From NCBI GenBank assembly GCA_964608025.1, contig CAZSLO010000012.1, positions 1-64,000 of the forward strand: DNA of 64,000 bases, read 5' to 3'. Position numbers and translations under genes: made by a program. Positions 1-8,118 of the stretch are shown piece by piece. How positions within the stretch are numbered: position 1 is the stretch's first letter; every line of letters starts with the position of its first letter. Below the pieces are notes generated by a model that saw only the letters and a program-made list of their open reading frames with translations, did not search any database and had not been told where the DNA came from. Origin of the DNA: CAZSLO01 sp964608025 (GTDB lineage Bacteria; Chloroflexota; Dehalococcoidia; Lucifugimonadales; CAJWER01).

Positions 1-186
1 GTTGATTAGCTTTCTGATGTAGTTGTAGTTTCTTAATATGCTGAAGTATAAGAATTTTCTACTGAAGTTGAAGTTTCTGATATTTCTCCTTCAGCTGTCT
101 TTTATGATGATGCATAGTAAGATTTCGGGGAAGAGCCTGCACAGGAAGATAAATCGGCTATAGAGAAAGAGGCTGAGGGCTCATGA
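1..186 (+). pseudogene. 3' tail of an S17-like gene, interrupted by in-frame stops
   Basis: The frame that begins at base 1 ends with TGA at 184-186, overlapping the L14 start. It encodes a Glu/Asp/Ser/Val-rich low-complexity tail finishing EDKSAIEKEAEGS. The gene normally in front of rplN is rpsQ (S17), so this is probably a C-terminal acidic extension of S17. Five in-frame stops (7-9, 34-36, 49-51, 115-117, 118-120) break it, and each is one G-to-T change from GAG or GAA. From 121 onward the frame is clean. Either the tail is decayed or the sequence at the window edge is unreliable. The S17 core itself lies outside the window, so the name is inferred from gene order. Confidence 0.4.
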
Positions 187-551
187 TACAAATCTACTCT
201 CGGCTAAAAGTTGCAGATAACTCTGGCGCAAGGATTATTAGTTGTATTGGCGTACCTGGCGGTAGTGGAAGGCAATATGCTGGACTAGGAGATGTCATAG
301 TAGCTTCTGTCAAAGAAGCTGTCCCATCATCAGCTGTGGGCAAAGGTGAGGTTGTTAGAGCGGTTGTGGTACGTACCAAGAAACCTTATCGTCGCTCAGA
401 TGGCTCACATATCAGATTTGACGAAAATGCCGCGGTAATAATTAATGAAGATCGCATGCCTCGTGGCACCCGTATTTTCGGACCGGTTGCCCGTGAACTC
501 CGGGACAAGAATTTTATGCGGATAGTTTCGCTGGCACCAGAGGTACTTTGA
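183..551 (+). CDS. rplN: 50S ribosomal protein L14
   Basis: L14 is a primary 23S rRNA-binding protein at the subunit interface. The 122-residue product has the usual family length. It opens MIQIYSRLKVADNSGAR and carries the conserved stretch RGTRIFGPVARELRDKNF near the C-terminus. The ATG overlaps the stop of the preceding S17-like frame, and rplX follows after one base, so it sits in the normal spc order S17-L14-L24-L5. Nothing odd is seen in the protein itself. Confidence 0.98.
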   Translation: MIQIYSRLKVADNSGARIISCIGVPGGSGRQYAGLGDVIVASVKEAVPSSAVGKGEVVRAVVVRTKKPYRRSDGSHIRFDENAAVIINEDRMPRGTRIFGPVARELRDKNFMRIVSLAPEVL

Positions 552-552
552 A

Positions 553-870
553 ATGAAGCTCCGAACAGAAGACACCGTTATAGTTGTGAAGGGCCGTGAC
601 CGTGGGAAACAATCCCAAGTGACTAAGACTTTTCCTAAAGAACATAAGGTGATAGTCGAGGGTGTAAATGTTGTTGTAAGGCATACTAAACCCACTGGCA
701 CAGTTAGGCAGGCAGGTATAATTCAGAAAGAAATGCCTATATCTGTTTCAAACCTAATGCTTATGTGCACCCATTGCAATAAGCCTACGAGAGTGAAGTA
801 TAGAACCCTTGCAGATGAAACCAAGGCCAGGGTTTGTTCGCGAGAAGACTGTGGAGAAGTAATAGAGTGA
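553..870 (+). CDS. rplX: 50S ribosomal protein L24
   Basis: L24 is an early-assembly 23S rRNA-binding protein. The 105-residue product starts with a KOW-type segment (EDTVIVVKGRDRGKQSQV, about residues 6-23) and contains the conserved EGVNVVVRHTKP. The C-terminal half has a CTHC pair and a later VCSREDC pair, consistent with the zinc-ribbon-like end found in some bacterial L24 proteins. Its TGA at 868-870 overlaps the GTG start of rplE, so the two are translationally coupled. Confidence 0.97.
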   Translation: MKLRTEDTVIVVKGRDRGKQSQVTKTFPKEHKVIVEGVNVVVRHTKPTGTVRQAGIIQKEMPISVSNLMLMCTHCNKPTRVKYRTLADETKARVCSREDCGEVIE

Positions 871-1631
871 CGACTGATAAAGAAAAAGAACTTAAAGACA
901 ATACGACTGGTCCTAAGAAGCCTTCTTCCCGGGGACGTTCTAAATCCCCAAGTGGTGGGAAAAAAACGAAACAGGTTAAGGCAAAGGCTACCCCAAAAAC
1001 ACGTAAATCTTCCAAGAAGAAAGAAGAGACGGTATCTAAAACCTCCAGCCTAGAATCAAATAAATTACCACGGTTACTCAAAAGGTTTAGGGAAGAAATA
1101 TCAACACAATTGGTAAATGAATTTGAATACACGAGTGTGATGCAGGTTCCTCGTTTGACAAAGATCATGTTGAACATTGGTATTGGTGAGGAGGCCAGCA
1201 AAAATTCTCAGGCGATAGAACGGGCGACTGGTGATATGTCAATGATCTCAGGTCAGCGACCCGTTACCACCAAAGCACGAAAATCCATTGCTGGTTTTAA
1301 GCTCAGGGAAGGAACGCCTGTTGGAATTGCGGTTACGATGCGAGACAGGCGTATGTACGAATTTCTGGACAGGCTTATCAGTTCTGCACTTCCGAGGATC
1401 AGGGACTTTAGGGGTGTATCTCCAGCTTCATTCGACGGGAGGGGTAATTATTCCTTAGGGATACGAGAGCAGATCATTTTCCCTGAGATAGATTATAACT
1501 CGATTGACCGTATCCGTGGTCTTCAGGTAATCATTACCACGTCTGCAAAATCTGATCGCGAGGGATTTCGGTTACTCGAACTCATGGGCATGCCTTTTGC
1601 AAAATCTGAGTCTGACGTCGTGGCTGCGTAA
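867..1631 (+). CDS. rplE: 50S ribosomal protein L5 with a lysine-rich N-terminal extension
   Basis: L5 binds 5S rRNA in the central protuberance. The family core begins about residue 63 (LPRLLKRFREE) and continues through VMQVPRLTKIMLNIGIGE to the C-terminus. GTG at 867 is chosen because it overlaps the rplX stop (GTGA) and no ATG lies between it and the core; the frame also opens further upstream inside rplX, where a start is unlikely. The first ~60 residues are Lys/Ser/Thr/Pro-rich and probably disordered. That makes the protein 254 aa against about 180 aa for typical L5. The extension is visible in the sequence; a role in rRNA contact is inference. Confidence 0.95.
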   Translation: MTTDKEKELKDNTTGPKKPSSRGRSKSPSGGKKTKQVKAKATPKTRKSSKKKEETVSKTSSLESNKLPRLLKRFREEISTQLVNEFEYTSVMQVPRLTKIMLNIGIGEEASKNSQAIERATGDMSMISGQRPVTTKARKSIAGFKLREGTPVGIAVTMRDRRMYEFLDRLISSALPRIRDFRGVSPASFDGRGNYSLGIREQIIFPEIDYNSIDRIRGLQVIITTSAKSDREGFRLLELMGMPFAKSESDVVAA

Positions 1632-1656
1632 TATATACAAAGGATCAGGTGATACC

Positions 1657-1842
1657 TTGGCGAAAGCATCTAAAATACAGAGCTGGAAAAAGCCTAAGAA
1701 ATATAAAGTTCGCGAATATAATCGGTGCAACCGATGCGGCCGTCCCAGAGCGTATATTAGATTCGCAGGGCTTTGCAGAATATGTTTTAGGGAGATGGCT
1801 TTAATTGGAATGCTACCTGGCATCAGGAAAGCTAGTTGGTAG
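1657..1842 (+). CDS. rpsZ: 30S ribosomal protein S14, type Z
   Basis: This is the short zinc-binding form of S14 (61 aa), part of the 30S head. Its hallmarks are the NRCNRCGRPRAY and CRICFREMA zinc-finger pairs and the C-terminal GIRKASW. The TTG at 1657 gives exactly the family length. A longer in-frame ATG at 1597 would start inside rplE and is rejected. A GGATCAGG-like ribosome site precedes the start. Gene order L5-S14-S8 is canonical. Confidence 0.95.
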   Translation: MAKASKIQSWKKPKKYKVREYNRCNRCGRPRAYIRFAGLCRICFREMALIGMLPGIRKASW

Positions 1843-1882
1843 CATCACGCTACCCTTAACTCAAGGAGACCAAGAAAACTAA

Positions 1883-2284
1883 ATGAATGTAACAGACCCG
1901 ATTGCAGACATGCTTACCCGGATTCGCAACGCTATCCTCGTTGGTCACGATAGTGTCTCGATCCCGGCGTCCAATATGAAAGTAGCTATCGCCAAAATTT
2001 TGCGAGAAGAAGGTTTTGTAGCGAATTACGAGACCGCACAAAATTCTGATGCTATCGGTTCGATACAGCTTGCACTGCATTATCGTGAAGATGGTGAACC
2101 AGCAATTAGTGGCTTAAAGAGAGTCAGTAAACCAGGATTACGAGTTTATGTTAAAAAAGGGGAAATCCCACGTTATTACGGTGGACTCGGAGTGCCAATA
2201 CTCTCGACTTCAAAGGGAGTAATGACTGGTAAACAGGCTTGGAGAGAACAGATAGGCGGAGAATTGTTGTGTTACGTATGGTAG
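1883..2284 (+). CDS. rpsH: 30S ribosomal protein S8
   Basis: S8 binds the central domain of 16S rRNA and in many bacteria autoregulates the spc operon. The 133-residue product opens NVTDPIADMLTRIRNA and ends with GVMTGKQAWREQIGGELLCYVW, both typical. An AAGGAGA ribosome site (about 1862-1868) precedes the ATG. It follows rpsZ by 40 bases and is followed by rplF after 10 bases. Confidence 0.98.
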   Translation: MNVTDPIADMLTRIRNAILVGHDSVSIPASNMKVAIAKILREEGFVANYETAQNSDAIGSIQLALHYREDGEPAISGLKRVSKPGLRVYVKKGEIPRYYGGLGVPILSTSKGVMTGKQAWREQIGGELLCYVW

Positions 2285-2294
2285 AGAGGCAGAT

Positions 2295-2843
2295 ATGTCG
2301 AGGATAGGAAATCAACCGATATCGTTGCCAAAAGATGTGACTATTTCTATTGAAGGCACAAATGTGACCATTAAAGGGCCTAAAGGTCAACTTTCACAGG
2401 AATTCAACCGAGATATGCTGATTGAATCTGATGATCAAACCGTAGTTGTCAAAAGGCCTTCGGATGTCCGAGACCATCGTGCGCTACATGGGGTGACTCG
2501 GAGTTTGATTGCCAATATGGTGGAGGGTGTTAGCTCTGGTTTTAGCAAGACTCTTGAGTTTGTAGGGGTTGGATATAGAGCACAGCAAAGTGGAAAGGGT
2601 TTAACACTGAGCTTAATGCTTAGCCATACAATAGACATTCAGCCACCAGATGGAATTACACTGGAAGTTGAAGGGAACAACATAGTAAAGATATCTGGTA
2701 TAGATAAACAGGTGGTAGGACAGATAGCAGCAGAGATTCGATCCAAGAGGCCACCTAATGCATATACTGGTAATGGTATCCGATATCAAGGCCAGCAGAT
2801 CCGGATCAAGCCGGGTAAGAGTGCTAGGGCGGCAGAAGCCTAA
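2295..2843 (+). CDS. rplF: 50S ribosomal protein L6
   Basis: L6 binds 23S rRNA near the sarcin-ricin loop. The 182-residue protein has the two duplicated L6 domains. It opens MSRIGNQPISLP and contains the signature RSKRPPNAYTGNGIRY near residue 150. The TAA overlaps the rplR ATG by one base, the same coupling used by rplR and rpsE. Confidence 0.98.
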   Translation: MSRIGNQPISLPKDVTISIEGTNVTIKGPKGQLSQEFNRDMLIESDDQTVVVKRPSDVRDHRALHGVTRSLIANMVEGVSSGFSKTLEFVGVGYRAQQSGKGLTLSLMLSHTIDIQPPDGITLEVEGNNIVKISGIDKQVVGQIAAEIRSKRPPNAYTGNGIRYQGQQIRIKPGKSARAAEA

Positions 2844-3211
2844 TGCCTAAAGAAGGAACATCTAGAGTACGTAGGCTCGCGAGACATATACGGGTAAGGC
2901 GCCAATTAAAAGGCGTAGCCGAGAGGCCCCGGCTCGTGGTTTTTAGGAGTTTACGCCATATGTATGCCCAAGTGATTGACGACGGAGTGGGAGAAACGTT
3001 GGTTTCGGCCTCAAGCCTAGATGCTATGGTCAAGGAACAACGTAACGGCAAATCTAAATCTAATGTAGCAGAACTAGTAGGCACTCTCGTTGCTGAGCGC
3101 GCTCTTGAGAAAGGCATTAAGTCAGTTGTTTTCGATAGGGGTGGTTACCAGTATCATGGTCGAGTTAAAGCTGTGGCCGATGCAGCAAGAAAGGGAGGAC
3201 TTTCTTTCTAA
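2843..3211 (+). CDS. rplR: 50S ribosomal protein L18
   Basis: L18 binds 5S rRNA with L5. The 122-residue protein has a basic N-terminus (RVRRLARHIRVRRQLKG) and the family motifs RPRLVVFRSLRHMYAQVID and FDRGGYQYHGRVKAVADAAR. Start and stop each overlap the neighbouring gene by one base (TAATG), indicating coupled translation with rplF and rpsE. Confidence 0.98.
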   Translation: MPKEGTSRVRRLARHIRVRRQLKGVAERPRLVVFRSLRHMYAQVIDDGVGETLVSASSLDAMVKEQRNGKSKSNVAELVGTLVAERALEKGIKSVVFDRGGYQYHGRVKAVADAARKGGLSF

Positions 3212-3777
3212 TGGTTAACGGGCCTGATAGAAACCAAAGGGATGATAGAAGATCTCAGTTTGATGAACAAGGGATGCAAGAAAGAGTCGTTAAGATTTCT
3301 CGTGTATCCAAGGTTGTCAAGGGTGGGAGGCGACTTAGTTTCAGTGCGGTGGTGGTTGTTGGTAACGGAGAAGGTAAAGTTGGTATTGGCATGGGTAAGT
3401 CTGACGCGGTCCCTGATGCTGTTCGAAAAGGGAGTGTTAACGCAAAGAAAAACATGATCACAGTACCGCTCAAGGACAGTACAATACCACACGATATAGT
3501 ATCTCGTTTTGGTTCAGCCGAAGTGATGTTAAAACCGGCCTCGCCAGGTACCGGTGTAATTGCTGGAGGCGCTGTCCGAGCTGTTGTAGAACTTGCCGGA
3601 ATAAAAGACATTACTACCAAGGCACGATTTAGTACAAATCCAGTTAATACCGTTAAGGCTGCCTTTCAAGGCTTAGGTATGCTGAAAGATCCTGCAGAAG
3701 AATTTGAAAAAAGAAGACAGCTTGCAGAAGCTATTCCTGTAAATAGTCCAAATCGTAGCCGTAGCGCCAAGGGATAA
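3211..3777 (+). CDS. rpsE: 30S ribosomal protein S5
   Basis: S5 helps decoding fidelity and mRNA unwinding at the ribosome entry. The 188-residue protein carries the double-stranded-RNA-binding-like N-domain (ERVVKISRVSKVVKGGRRLS, about residues 24-43) and the conserved VVVGNGEGKVGIGMGK. A GVIAGGAVRAVVELAGI stretch and a C-terminal domain follow. It is coupled to rplR by a TAATG overlap. Confidence 0.98.
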   Translation: MVNGPDRNQRDDRRSQFDEQGMQERVVKISRVSKVVKGGRRLSFSAVVVVGNGEGKVGIGMGKSDAVPDAVRKGSVNAKKNMITVPLKDSTIPHDIVSRFGSAEVMLKPASPGTGVIAGGAVRAVVELAGIKDITTKARFSTNPVNTVKAAFQGLGMLKDPAEEFEKRRQLAEAIPVNSPNRSRSAKG

Positions 3778-3783
3778 CGAGCC

Positions 3784-3963
3784 GTGGGAAAGATAACAAT
3801 CACTTGGAAGAAAAGTGCCATAGGATTTCCTAAAGACCAGAAGGATACCATCGCTGGCCTTGGATTAAGGCGTCTTCATCAAACAGTAGAACAAGAAGAT
3901 ACCCCAACGATAAAAGGAATGATAAAAAAAGTACAACATCTTGTGGAAGTCAAGTTAGCTTGA
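3784..3963 (+). CDS. rpmD: 50S ribosomal protein L30
   Basis: L30 is a small large-subunit protein of about 60 residues. This GTG-initiated frame encodes 59 aa beginning MGKITITWKKSAIGFPKDQK. It has the L30 hallmark GLGLRRLHQTV and ends with GMIKKVQHLVEVKLA. Its position between S5 and L15 is canonical. The start lies seven bases after the rpsE stop. Confidence 0.93.
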   Translation: MGKITITWKKSAIGFPKDQKDTIAGLGLRRLHQTVEQEDTPTIKGMIKKVQHLVEVKLA

Positions 3964-4005
3964 TTTAGAAATATCTCAAATTAAACAAACATAACGATAA
4001 ATAAT

Positions 4006-4455
4006 ATGAGACAACATGAACTGAAATCCCCGAGTGGGTGGAAGAAAAATAGGAAACGCCGTGGCCGCGGTGATGGTAGTGGGCGTGGTACTTACTCTGG
4101 TAGAGGACTAAAGGGCCAGAATTCCCGAAGTGGTGGAGGAGTACGCCCTGGATTTGAGGGAGGGCAAAATCCTTTAATCAAAGCACTGCCTTCCATGCGA
4201 GGCTTTACGAATATATTTCGTACGAGATATAGCGTTGTCAATATAGATCACCTATCCAGGCTGGACCCAGAAATAGAGATCACACCTGATTATATGGCTG
4301 AGATGGGTCTTATAAGAGACTTGAAATATCCGGTCAAAATTCTTGGTCGTGGCGAGATAGATAAAGCCTTGATAGTAGGAGCTCACAGGTTCTCGAGATC
4401 GGCTCGTTTAAAAATCGAGAATGCTGGGGGAACTGCTAAGGAGATCAGATCGTGA
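4006..4455 (+). CDS. rplO: 50S ribosomal protein L15
   Basis: L15 is a late-assembly large-subunit protein. The 149-residue product has the Gly/Arg-rich N-terminus typical of the family (KNRKRRGRGDGSGRGTYSGR, GLKGQNSRSGGGVRPGFEGG). The C-terminal half contains VKILGRGEIDKALIVGAHRFS. The leader before the ATG is AT-rich with no strong ribosome site. The stop overlaps the secY start by four bases (GTGA). Confidence 0.97.
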   Translation: MRQHELKSPSGWKKNRKRRGRGDGSGRGTYSGRGLKGQNSRSGGGVRPGFEGGQNPLIKALPSMRGFTNIFRTRYSVVNIDHLSRLDPEIEITPDYMAEMGLIRDLKYPVKILGRGEIDKALIVGAHRFSRSARLKIENAGGTAKEIRS

Positions 4456-5789
4456 ATCAGGCTCGGGCTGCCAGGCAGCAAGAGGTTTCTAGACCCCAAC
4501 TCATCCAATCAATGATTGATGCGATGAAGGTACCTGATCTTCGATCAAAAATATTGTTCACCCTAGCGATGCTGGTGGTCTACAGATTCGTAGCACATGT
4601 GCCTGTGCCTGGAGTGGAAATACAGGCATTGGCTCAAGCTTTTGAACAGGAGGCACTACTCGGTTTCCTTGATCTTTTCAGTGGTGGTGCACTCTCCGAC
4701 ATGAGCGTTGCGGCTATGGGTGTATACCCATATATTACTGCGTCCATAGTTATGCAAATACTGACGCCAGTGATACCACAATTGAAGGCCTTGTCTCAGG
4801 AAGGTGAATATGGAAGACAGAGGATCAATCAAGTAACACATTGGCTCACAGTACCCATAGCATTCTTCCAATCTTGGGGAACGTTGACGTTCTTGCGCCA
4901 ATCCCCTGTATTTCCTGATTTCACGTTCGGACTTAACCTACCCACAATGTCGATGCTTATTTCAATGGTAGCTGGAACTATGTTCTGCGTTTGGCTTGGA
5001 GAGCTGATCACTGAGAAAGGTTTAGGTAATGGTATCTCACTGATCATCTTCGGAGGCATAGTGTCAAGTTTGCCTCAGGTTATAGGACGTGGATTTTTGG
5101 AAAGGGATGAGGCTGGTGGACTGCTTCTTCTAGTTGGTTTTGGGGTAGTCATCATATACGTGATAGTACTTTTTACGGAAGCACAGCGTAGGATTCCTGT
5201 GCAGTATGGACGGAGTGTTTTTCGGGGAGGCCAAATGCAACGGCAGAGTGGGGCGACATTTTTGCCTTTGAAAGTGAACTCTGCGGGCATGATACCCTTA
5301 ATATTTGCTTCATCGATGATGATTCTGCCGATTACGATAGCTAGTTACTTTCGTAATCCATTGAGTGATAGCTATATCGTTCGATTCATGCGATTCTTTT
5401 CGGACTCTCTGGACCCAACCAAATTCCCATACTATTTTGGGTTGTTTATTCTTGTAGTGGCATTCACGTTTTTCTACACCATGGTCGTTTTCCAGCAACA
5501 GAATTTGGCAGAAAATCTTCAACGGAATGGTGGTTTCATACCTGGTATACGGCCGGGCAAGCCAACACAGGAATACCTGAATCGAGTTATTGTTAGGATT
5601 ACTTGGGGCGGGGCTTTATTCCTGGGAGGAGTAGCGATAATACCCTGGTTTATCACGCAGGCAACAGATGTGAGGGCTCTGACGATTAGTAGTTTTAGCT
5701 TGTTGATTATGGTTGGAGTGGCATTAGACACAATGAGGCAGTTAGAAGCGCAGTTGTTAATGCGCAACTACGAAGGCTTCATCCGCTAG
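4452..5789 (+). CDS. secY: Protein translocase subunit SecY
   Basis: SecY is the channel of the Sec translocon in the inner membrane. The 445-residue protein shows about ten hydrophobic spans. It has the plug and motif regions GFLDLFSGGALSDMSVAAMG, IVMQILTPVIPQLKALSQEG (about residues 100-120) and the cytosolic AQRRIPVQYGR loop. The GTG start overlaps the rplO stop. Its place after L15 and before adk is the classic spc arrangement. Confidence 0.98.
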   Translation: MNQARAARQQEVSRPQLIQSMIDAMKVPDLRSKILFTLAMLVVYRFVAHVPVPGVEIQALAQAFEQEALLGFLDLFSGGALSDMSVAAMGVYPYITASIVMQILTPVIPQLKALSQEGEYGRQRINQVTHWLTVPIAFFQSWGTLTFLRQSPVFPDFTFGLNLPTMSMLISMVAGTMFCVWLGELITEKGLGNGISLIIFGGIVSSLPQVIGRGFLERDEAGGLLLLVGFGVVIIYVIVLFTEAQRRIPVQYGRSVFRGGQMQRQSGATFLPLKVNSAGMIPLIFASSMMILPITIASYFRNPLSDSYIVRFMRFFSDSLDPTKFPYYFGLFILVVAFTFFYTMVVFQQQNLAENLQRNGGFIPGIRPGKPTQEYLNRVIVRITWGGALFLGGVAIIPWFITQATDVRALTISSFSLLIMVGVALDTMRQLEAQLLMRNYEGFIR

Positions 5790-5793
5790 TAAT

Positions 5794-6435
5794 TTGAGAG
5801 TAATAATGTTTGGGCCACCCGGTGCTGGAAAAGGTACGCAGGCTGCTCGTATTGCAGAAATGCTTGTAGTCCCGCGAGTATCTTCGGGAGACCTTTTCAG
5901 AGATCATCAAAATAGGGAGACTGGATTAGGTAATCTCGCAAAGTCATATATGGAGAGAGGGATTCTAGTTCCGGACGATTTGACTATACGAATGGTAATG
6001 GAATGGATAGAGGCTCACAAAGATAGGAATGGTTTTATCCTTGACGGATTCCCTAGGACACATATTCAAGCTGAAGCATTAGATGAAGCGATGACTGATC
6101 AAGGAGGAATTGATAGGGCGCTCAACATAGATGTTGGAAAAGAGGAATTGATACGTAGACTCACTGGACGAATTGTTTGCAAAAAATGTCAGGCTATATA
6201 TCACATAGTTTCTTCTCCTCCAAAAAAGGATTGCGAGTGCGATTCTTGTGGGGGCAAGTTATATCAACGGGACGACGACACGGCTGAGGCGGTCGAAAGG
6301 AGGCTTGATGTTTATTTTGAAGAAACAGAGCCTCTGGTCGAATACTATAGGCAGTTGGGCAAATTAAGGCAGGTGAGCGGAGAAGGGTCTGTAGATGAAG
6401 TAAGCGGGTCTATAATGGTTGCACTGAGTACCTGA
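5794..6435 (+). CDS. adk: Adenylate kinase (zinc LID type)
   Basis: Adenylate kinase interconverts ATP + AMP and 2 ADP in the cytosol. The P-loop GPPGAGKGT is at residues 7-15, SSGDLFR follows, and FILDGFPRT is near residue 81. The LID contains CKKC (129-132) and CDSC (149-152), the four-cysteine zinc version seen in many Gram-positive and Chloroflexota enzymes. TTG at 5794, four bases after secY, places the P-loop at the usual distance from the N-terminus. Length, 213 aa, is normal. Confidence 0.97.
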   Translation: MRVIMFGPPGAGKGTQAARIAEMLVVPRVSSGDLFRDHQNRETGLGNLAKSYMERGILVPDDLTIRMVMEWIEAHKDRNGFILDGFPRTHIQAEALDEAMTDQGGIDRALNIDVGKEELIRRLTGRIVCKKCQAIYHIVSSPPKKDCECDSCGGKLYQRDDDTAEAVERRLDVYFEETEPLVEYYRQLGKLRQVSGEGSVDEVSGSIMVALST

Positions 6436-6568
6436 GAGCCCGTTAGATTAGGGGCCGAGGCCTATATGGTTATGCTACCATATTATATGTTACGGGTAGA
6501 GATATAGAGGAATTGGGAGTTTAGGAATCGAACAGCTATCTTCTGTAGGAGGAATTAACCAATCGGGC

Positions 6569-7306
6569 GTGTTGATAAAATCCGCTTCGGAATTGTGTCA
6601 TATGCGACAGGCCGGGCTTATTGTTCGGGCTACAAAGGTAAAGATTAAAGATGCTATCACGCCAGGTGTCTCGACAGAAGAACTAGATAGTATGGCAGAG
6701 AAAGAGATTAGAAAGCTTGGAGGACTCCCATCTTTTAAGGGACTATATGGTTTCCCGGCCACGATTTGTGCTTCGCTCAACGAAGAAATCGTGCATGGGA
6801 TCCCATCCAAACGAAAAATTAGGTCAGGAGACATAGTTAGTATCGATGTTGGGGCCGTTGTTGAGGGATTTCACTCAGATAGTGCTTTTACTGTTGCGGT
6901 TGGGAAGGTGAGTCAACGGAACCAAGCCTTGATTGATGATACAGCAGAGTCGTTAAGACAAGGGATACAACAAGCGAAATCAGGTGCCAGAGTGGGAGAC
7001 ATATCGGCAGCTATACAGGATTATGCGGAACGAAGAGGCTATGGTGTTGTAAGGCAATATGTCGGTCATGGTGTTGGCAGGGCTCTTCATGAAGAACCCC
7101 AGATACCAAATTATGGTATTGCTGGAAGGGGCCCGCTCCTAAAGGAAGGAATGACGATTGCGATAGAGCCTATGTTAAATCTGGGCAGTTGGGAAACTAA
7201 GGTACAAGATGATAATTGGACTGTGGTTACAGCTGATGGCGAATTGTCCGCTCATTTTGAAGATACTATCGCTATAACAAATGTCGGGGCCGAGATACTA
7301 ACATAG
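6569..7306 (+). CDS. map: Methionine aminopeptidase, type I
   Basis: The enzyme removes the initiator methionine from nascent proteins. The 245-residue pita-bread-fold protein contains the five metal-ligand regions: SIDVGAV (Asp), HSDSAFTV (Asp), GHGVGRALHEEP (His), AIEPML (Glu) and HFEDTIAI (Glu). Start is GTG 6569 or TTG 6572. A strong AGGAGG site lies at 6547-6552, unusually far upstream at about 16 bases. A 133-base gap after adk may hold a separate promoter, but no clear promoter or terminator was recognised in it. Confidence 0.96.
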   Translation: MLIKSASELCHMRQAGLIVRATKVKIKDAITPGVSTEELDSMAEKEIRKLGGLPSFKGLYGFPATICASLNEEIVHGIPSKRKIRSGDIVSIDVGAVVEGFHSDSAFTVAVGKVSQRNQALIDDTAESLRQGIQQAKSGARVGDISAAIQDYAERRGYGVVRQYVGHGVGRALHEEPQIPNYGIAGRGPLLKEGMTIAIEPMLNLGSWETKVQDDNWTVVTADGELSAHFEDTIAITNVGAEILT

Positions 7307-7313
7307 GAAAAAT

Positions 7314-7577
7314 TTGGCAAAGAAAGAAGGAATAGAGGTTGAGGGCGTCGTTTCCGAATCGCTGAGGGATGCAACCTTCAGGGTAGAATTAGCTAATGGA
7401 TATGAAGTGATGGCTAAGATTTCCGGCAGGCTTCGGGTGAATTATATACGCATTTTGCCTGGAGATAGAGTTCTAGTGGAACTCTCACCCTACGATTTAA
7501 CACGAGGCAGGATCACATATAGATTTTCCACCGGGGCTCCAAGAGGGTCGGGTGGGCCGCCAAATAGGAGGCGATAG
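7314..7577 (+). CDS. infA: Translation initiation factor IF-1
   Basis: IF-1 occupies the ribosomal A site during initiation. The S1-like OB fold is evident from EVEGVVSESLRDATFRVELA, GYEVMAKISGRLR, IRILPGDRVLVELSPYDL and GRITYR. TTG at 7314 gives the conserved MAKKEGIEVEG start. The protein has 87 residues, about 15 more than typical, because of a Gly/Pro/Arg-rich C-terminal tail ending PPNRRR. It is followed after two bases by rpmJ. Confidence 0.96.
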   Translation: MAKKEGIEVEGVVSESLRDATFRVELANGYEVMAKISGRLRVNYIRILPGDRVLVELSPYDLTRGRITYRFSTGAPRGSGGPPNRRR

Positions 7578-7579
7578 CG

Positions 7580-7693
7580 ATGAAAGTCGCGGCATCGGTC
7601 AAGAAACGATGTACTAAGTGTAGGATAGTTAGGCGAAGAGGGCGTGTCATGGTTATCTGCGATAATTTACGCCACAAGCAACGTCAAGGTTAA
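7580..7693 (+). CDS. rpmJ: 50S ribosomal protein L36
   Basis: The 37-codon frame begins MKVAASVKKRCTKCRIVRRR and ends DNLRHKQRQG. These are the typical sequence and length of the zinc-binding L36, with Cys11, Cys14, Cys27 and His32 as the expected ligands. A GGAGG site at the end of infA precedes the ATG. The order infA-rpmJ-rpsM is the conserved alpha-operon arrangement. Confidence 0.96.
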   Translation: MKVAASVKKRCTKCRIVRRRGRVMVICDNLRHKQRQG

Positions 7694-7719
7694 ACTAAAT
7701 AAATTTCGGGAGGACCTAA

Positions 7720-8106
7720 ATGGCGATCGTTTCGGGAGTGAATATCCCTGACGACAAGCGTGTAGAGATATCTTTGCAACAAATATATGGTATTGGCCTT
7801 ACACAGGCAAAAGATGTCGTGGAAAAAGCAGGCATTGTTGGTAATCCACATGTACGTGATCTGGCTGAAGCAGATTTAACTCGGATCAGGGAAATCATAG
7901 ATAGAGAAAAGAGTGTAGAGGGAGATCTGCGTCGCGAGGTTAACATGAATATCCGGCGTCTAATAGATATAGGAAGTTATCGAGGATTAAGGCACCGCAG
8001 GGGACTTCCAGTTAGAGGACAGCGGACTCGTACCAATGCGCGTGCTAAAAGACCTAAGAGGATACCGGTAGCGGGACGACGTCAAGCGTCGACTACCACG
8101 ACATAG
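7720..8106 (+). CDS. rpsM: 30S ribosomal protein S13
   Basis: S13 is a 30S head protein that contacts the P-site tRNA and L5. The 128-residue product carries the helix-hairpin region (GVNIPDDKRVEISLQQIYGI) and RREVNMNIRRLIDIGSYRG. The C-terminus is basic, with RGLPVRGQRTRTNARAKR. A GGGAGG ribosome site precedes the ATG. Confidence 0.98.
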   Translation: MAIVSGVNIPDDKRVEISLQQIYGIGLTQAKDVVEKAGIVGNPHVRDLAEADLTRIREIIDREKSVEGDLRREVNMNIRRLIDIGSYRGLRHRRGLPVRGQRTRTNARAKRPKRIPVAGRRQASTTTT

Positions 8107-8118
8107 GAGTCAATTTAG

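Noticed and set aside
785..1201. 138-codon minus-strand frame opposite rplE
   Set aside because: It arises from the complement of the lysine-rich L5 extension and is low-complexity Phe/Leu/Ser sequence.
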